Assembly (NCBI RefSeq): GCF_020400825.1
Contig: NZ_JAINVH010000006.1
Span: 186,001 to 250,000 of the forward strand
Length of the DNA stretch: 64,000 bases
Direction of reading: 5' to 3'
DNA from: Streptomyces sp. HPF1205
Lineage (GTDB): Bacteria; Actinomycetota; Actinomycetes; Streptomycetales; Streptomycetaceae
Below are positions 61,451 to 64,000 of this stretch, in pieces. How positions within the stretch are numbered: the first letter of the stretch is position 1; each line of letters begins with the position of its first letter. The notes beneath the pieces were generated by a model. It searched no databases. It saw nothing but the letters and a program-made list of their open reading frames with translations, and was not told the origin of the DNA. The position numbers and the translations under genes are program-made.

Positions 61451-62077
61451 GTGGAACTGTCTTTGTACGCGGACTACGCGGTCCGCCTGGTCAACACCGA
61501 GGAGCCCGAGCGCGGCACGGACGCGCTGACCTCGGTGGAGGCGGTGCGTGAGCTGTTCGGGGAGTCGCACGCCGCCGGGCGGGTGGTGGACGCCGACGTG
61601 GCGCGGCTGCGCGCGGTGCGCACCCGTCTGCGCGGGGTGTTCGAATCCGCGGACGAGGGCGACGAGGTGCGGGCGGTGGACCTGCTCAACGCGCTGCTGC
61701 TGGAGTTCCCGGTCAGCCCGCAGATCTCCGGGCACGACCACCTCGACGCCGCCGGCCGGCCCGCCTGGCACCTGCACCTGGCCGAGCAGGCGGCGAACGC
61801 CACCGCGAGCTACTCGGCCACCGCGTGCATGGGCCTGGCCGTCCAGCTCACCACCCTCGGGGTCGACCGGCTGGGCGTCTGCGAGGCGTCCCCGTGCCGC
61901 AACGCCTACGTCGACACCTCGACCAACCGGTCCCGCCGGTACTGCTCCGACCGGTGCGCCACCCGGGCGAACGTCGCCGCCTACCGGGCCCGCAAACGCC
62001 TGGAGAACGAGCGGTCCGGGCGCAGCGGCCGCACGCAGGAGGCCGCCCAGGAGGCCACGCCCGCCACCGAGCGCTGA
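61451..62077 (+). CDS. CGNR zinc-finger protein
   Basis: This 208-residue protein has a helical ABATE-type N-terminal domain and a C-terminal CGNR-like zinc finger. The finger is CEASPCRNAYVDTS...RYCSDRCATRANVAAYRARK (Cys residues near 151-177). Such proteins are stress-induced presumed regulators. The GTG at 61451 is the likely start; TTAAGGACCACAC precedes it. Its last 97 bases overlap the sodX gene on the opposite strand. Confidence 0.83.
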   Translation: MELSLYADYAVRLVNTEEPERGTDALTSVEAVRELFGESHAAGRVVDADVARLRAVRTRLRGVFESADEGDEVRAVDLLNALLLEFPVSPQISGHDHLDAAGRPAWHLHLAEQAANATASYSATACMGLAVQLTTLGVDRLGVCEASPCRNAYVDTSTNRSRRYCSDRCATRANVAAYRARKRLENERSGRSGRTQEAAQEATPATER

Positions 62078-62406
62078 AGCTCGCGCGGCGGCCTGAACCG
62101 CGCCCTGGCCCTGGCCAGCACCAGGTCGTCGGGCACCGTGCCGAAGTCGCGGCTGTCGTTCTCCACGAAGGCGTTGTCCCCCAGCACCCACCAGCCGCCC
62201 TCACGCCGCTCCACCGCGCGCTTGACGATCAGCAGATCCTGCTGGAGCGGGTGCCGCAGCACCACCACGTCCCCCTCGCGCACCAGCTCGGAACCGCTGC
62301 TGACCCGCTGGATCAGCAGCCAGTCCCCGTGCAGCAGCGTGGGTGCCATCGACGGACCAGTGACTTCGACCAGCTCCCACGACAGCCGGGCCCCCTGCTC
62401 ACGCAT
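61981..62406 (-). CDS. sodX: Ni-SOD maturation protease SodX (S26 type)
   Basis: This 141-residue signal-peptidase-like serine protease has TGPSMAPTL with Ser19, LLIVKRAVE with Lys62 as the dyad, and GDN (76-78). Its position next to sodN and short size identify SodX, which removes the SodN propeptide so that His1 can bind nickel. GGAGG precedes the ATG. It is divergent from sodN and overlaps the CGNR gene at its 3' end. Confidence 0.9.
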   Translation of the reverse strand: MREQGARLSWELVEVTGPSMAPTLLHGDWLLIQRVSSGSELVREGDVVVLRHPLQQDLLIVKRAVERREGGWWVLGDNAFVENDSRDFGTVPDDLVLARARARFRPPRELQRSVAGVASWAASCVRPLRPDRSFSRRLRAR

Positions 62407-62547
62407 CCTCGCGCCTCCTGGCTCGATCCTCCACCAGCCCCAGGGTGTCACCAGACTTTTGGCCCAAGCCACCTGGGGCACCCGAGAAAACGACTCGTCC
62501 AGGGAGTAATGTCCCACCTGGAAGACGATCACGAGGAAGGACGGCTG

Positions 62548-62943
62548 ATGTTCACTCGCCTGTTCACGCCCAAAACCAAGGTCAGCGCGCACTGCGATCT
62601 GCCCTGCGGCGTCTACGACCCGGCCCAGGCCCGCATCGAGGCCGAGTCGGTCAAGGCGGTTCAGGAGAAGTACCAGGCGAACGAGGACCCGGACTTCCGT
62701 ACGCGGGCCCTGGTCATCAAGGAGCAGCGCGCCGAGCTGGCCAAGCACCACGTCTCGGTGCTGTGGAGCGACTACTTCAAGCCGCCGCACTTCGAGAAGT
62801 ACCCCCAGCTCCACCAGCTGGTGAACGACACCCTCAAGGCGCTCAGCGCGGCCAAGGCGTCGAACGACCCGGCGACCGGCCAGAAGGCGCTGGAGCTGAT
62901 CGCCGAGATCGACAAGATCTTCTGGGAGACCAAGCAGTCCTGA
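62548..62943 (+). CDS. sodN: Nickel superoxide dismutase
   Basis: SodN is a cytoplasmic homohexameric Ni-SOD. The 131-residue precursor has a 14-residue leader followed by the nickel hook HCDLPCGVY (15-23), whose His, Cys2 and Cys6 bind nickel after SodX cleavage. The remaining four-helix protein matches the streptomycete family. AGGAAGG precedes the ATG. The transcript ends in a strong hairpin; in S. coelicolor the sodN 3' end yields a small RNA against sodF mRNA. Confidence 0.97.
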   Translation: MFTRLFTPKTKVSAHCDLPCGVYDPAQARIEAESVKAVQEKYQANEDPDFRTRALVIKEQRAELAKHHVSVLWSDYFKPPHFEKYPQLHQLVNDTLKALSAAKASNDPATGQKALELIAEIDKIFWETKQS

Positions 62944-62981
62944 CCGGACGGCCGGCTGTCTTCACCGGTTCCGCACCGGTT

Positions 62982-63014
62982 CCGCCCCGCGGCGCGTGTC
63001 ACACCGCGGGGCGG
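62982..63014 (+). terminator. sodN terminator hairpin
   Basis: CCGCCCCGCGG (62982-62992) and CCGCGGGGCGG (63004-63014) form a perfect 11-bp stem with TTCCCT following. It closes the sodN 3' UTR, the possible source of an s-SodF-like RNA. Confidence 0.85.
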
Positions 63015-63051
63015 TTCCCTACTCGCGGGTAGGGCTCATAGAGTCACCCCC

Positions 63052-64000
63052 ATGTTTGCCGTGTATGCCGCGCGCATCGATCCCGATCGGCCGCTGAGCG
63101 GCCTGGAGCTCGGGGAGCGTCCCGAGCCGGACTCGCGCGAGGGGTGGACGACGGTCACCGTCAAGGCCGCCTCGCTCAACCACCACGACCTGTGGTCGCT
63201 GCGGGGCGTCGGCCTGCCCGCGGACAAGCTGCCGATGATCCTGGGCTGCGACGCCGCCGGGATCGACGAGGACGGCAACGAGGTCGTGCTGCACTCCGTC
63301 ATCGGGCAGACCGGCCACGGCGTCGGGCCGGGCGAGCGCAGGTCGCTGCTCACCGAGCACTACCAGGGCACCTTCGCCGAGCGGGTGAGCGTGCCGGTCT
63401 GGAACGTGCTGCCCAAGCCGGCGGAGCTGTCCTTCGAGGAGGCGGCCTGCATGCCGACCGCGTGGCTGACCGCCTACCGGATGCTGTTCACCAACGCCGG
63501 GGTGCGGCCGGGGGACTCGGTGCTCGTGCAGGGCGCCGGCGGCGGGGTGGCGACCGCGGCCATCGTGCTGGCCCGGGCGGCGGGCCTGCGGGTCCACGCG
63601 ACCAGCAGGGACGCGGCCAAGCGGGAACGCGCGCTGGAGCTGGGGGCGCACGCGGTGCACGAGGCCGGCGCGCGGCTGCCCGAGCGGGTCGACGCGGTCA
63701 TCGAGACCGTGGGGGCGGCCACCTGGTCCCACTCCGTCAGGTCGCTGCGGCCCGGCGGCACCCTCGTCACCTCCGGCGCGACCAGCGGGCTCAACCCGAA
63801 GTCCATGGAGCTGAACCGGATCTTCTTCCTGGAGATGCGGATCGTCGGCTCCACCATGGGCACCAAGGACGAGCTGCGGGAACTGCTGTCCTTCTGCGCG
63901 CTGACCGGGGTGCGCCCGGTGATCGACTCCGTACTGCCGCTGGACCGGGCCCGTGAGGGCTTCGAACGACTGGAGCGGGGCGAGGTGTTCGGGAAGATCG
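63052..64000 (+). CDS. Zinc-type/quinone-oxidoreductase-like dehydrogenase (runs off window)
   Basis: About 316 codons are visible. The protein is an MDR-superfamily reductase with a GroES-like N-terminal domain (LNHHDLWSLRG, ILGCDAAGI) and a Rossmann domain with VQGAGGGVATAAIVLARAAG (about 160-180). The structural-zinc Cys cluster of alcohol dehydrogenases is absent, which favours the NADPH:quinone oxidoreductase side. TAGAGT (63039-63044) is exactly seven bases before the ATG, predicting a leaderless mRNA. The C-terminus lies beyond the window. Confidence 0.87.
   Translation, partial: MFAVYAARIDPDRPLSGLELGERPEPDSREGWTTVTVKAASLNHHDLWSLRGVGLPADKLPMILGCDAAGIDEDGNEVVLHSVIGQTGHGVGPGERRSLLTEHYQGTFAERVSVPVWNVLPKPAELSFEEAACMPTAWLTAYRMLFTNAGVRPGDSVLVQGAGGGVATAAIVLARAAGLRVHATSRDAAKRERALELGAHAVHEAGARLPERVDAVIETVGAATWSHSVRSLRPGGTLVTSGATSGLNPKSMELNRIFFLEMRIVGSTMGTKDELRELLSFCALTGVRPVIDSVLPLDRAREGFERLERGEVFGKI

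Overview
The window is chromosomal DNA of a high-GC actinomycete, almost certainly Streptomycetaceae. The genes are strongly GC-biased at third codon positions, and GTG starts and 4-base ATGA/GTGA overlaps are common. The gene set is a streptomycete core: sigR-rsrA, dasABCD/dasR, nagB, wblE, a sigH-type sigma factor with its RsbW-like partner, sodN/sodX, UPF0182 and initiator tRNAs. From memory, the order resembles the S. coelicolor sigR-to-sodN region. No phage, insertion sequence, CRISPR array or biosynthetic cluster is visible.

Layout. 1-12.5 kb: ABC1 kinase (partial), an orphan E1/ThiF-like protein, a YgjP-type metallopeptidase, a TerD-AIM24 / AIM24 / AIM24 stress cluster, NUDIX, a zincin-like protein, SDR, MoaE and a Lon-like PDZ protease. 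12.5-20 kb: a UPF0182 membrane protein and two identical initiator tRNA genes bracketing a Sel1-repeat protein and a 39-bp tandem repeat, then a HEAT-repeat protein. 20-29 kb: a CatR/PerR-type Fur regulator with an operator that also covers an apparently orphan promoter, CBS protein, HisN, TetR, SMR exporter, RsgA, AroA, M50 peptidase, SRAP, hydrolase and XRE-cupin regulator. 29-32.5 kb: sigR-rsrA with a SigR-type promoter, a TPR protein and peptide deformylase. 32.6-43.5 kb: chitobiose/GlcNAc uptake (dasABCD), dasR, nagB and four DasR-box (dre) candidates, plus a DUF3311/sodium:solute symporter pair and a GlxA-type regulator. 43.4-51.9 kb: PdtaS-like kinase, a 129-bp tandem duplication, wblE, a diacylglycerol-kinase family gene, sigH and its anti-sigma, GNAT, a PLP desulfhydrase and an RpiR regulator. 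52-64 kb: an ECF sigma/CU044_5270 pair, a secreted amidase, a SnoaL-like protein, malic enzyme, a polar amino-acid ABC transporter, CGNR protein, Ni-SOD with its maturation protease, and a partial zinc-type dehydrogenase.

How the parts work together. DasABC imports GlcNAc/chitobiose, DasD splits the dimer, NagB feeds glucosamine-6-phosphate into glycolysis, and DasR boxes lie at dasA/dasR and nagB. SigR/RsrA, the Fur-type repressor, WblE and SodN handle redox and metal stress. SigH and its RsbW-like partner handle general or osmotic stress.

The most notable non-coding signals are: a recurrent TANNNT/CANNNT-(6-7 nt)-start arrangement at about fifteen genes, which predicts leaderless mRNAs; three GTGA-N6-TCAC Crp-like sites; an extra dre site upstream of the sensor kinase; a Fur-operator promoter firing into a gene-free hairpin-rich stretch; and two large tandem-repeat tracts. 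No clearly new multi-gene system is proven. The best candidates for new biology are the Fur-operator transcript, the TerD/AIM24 cluster and the orphan E1-like protein.
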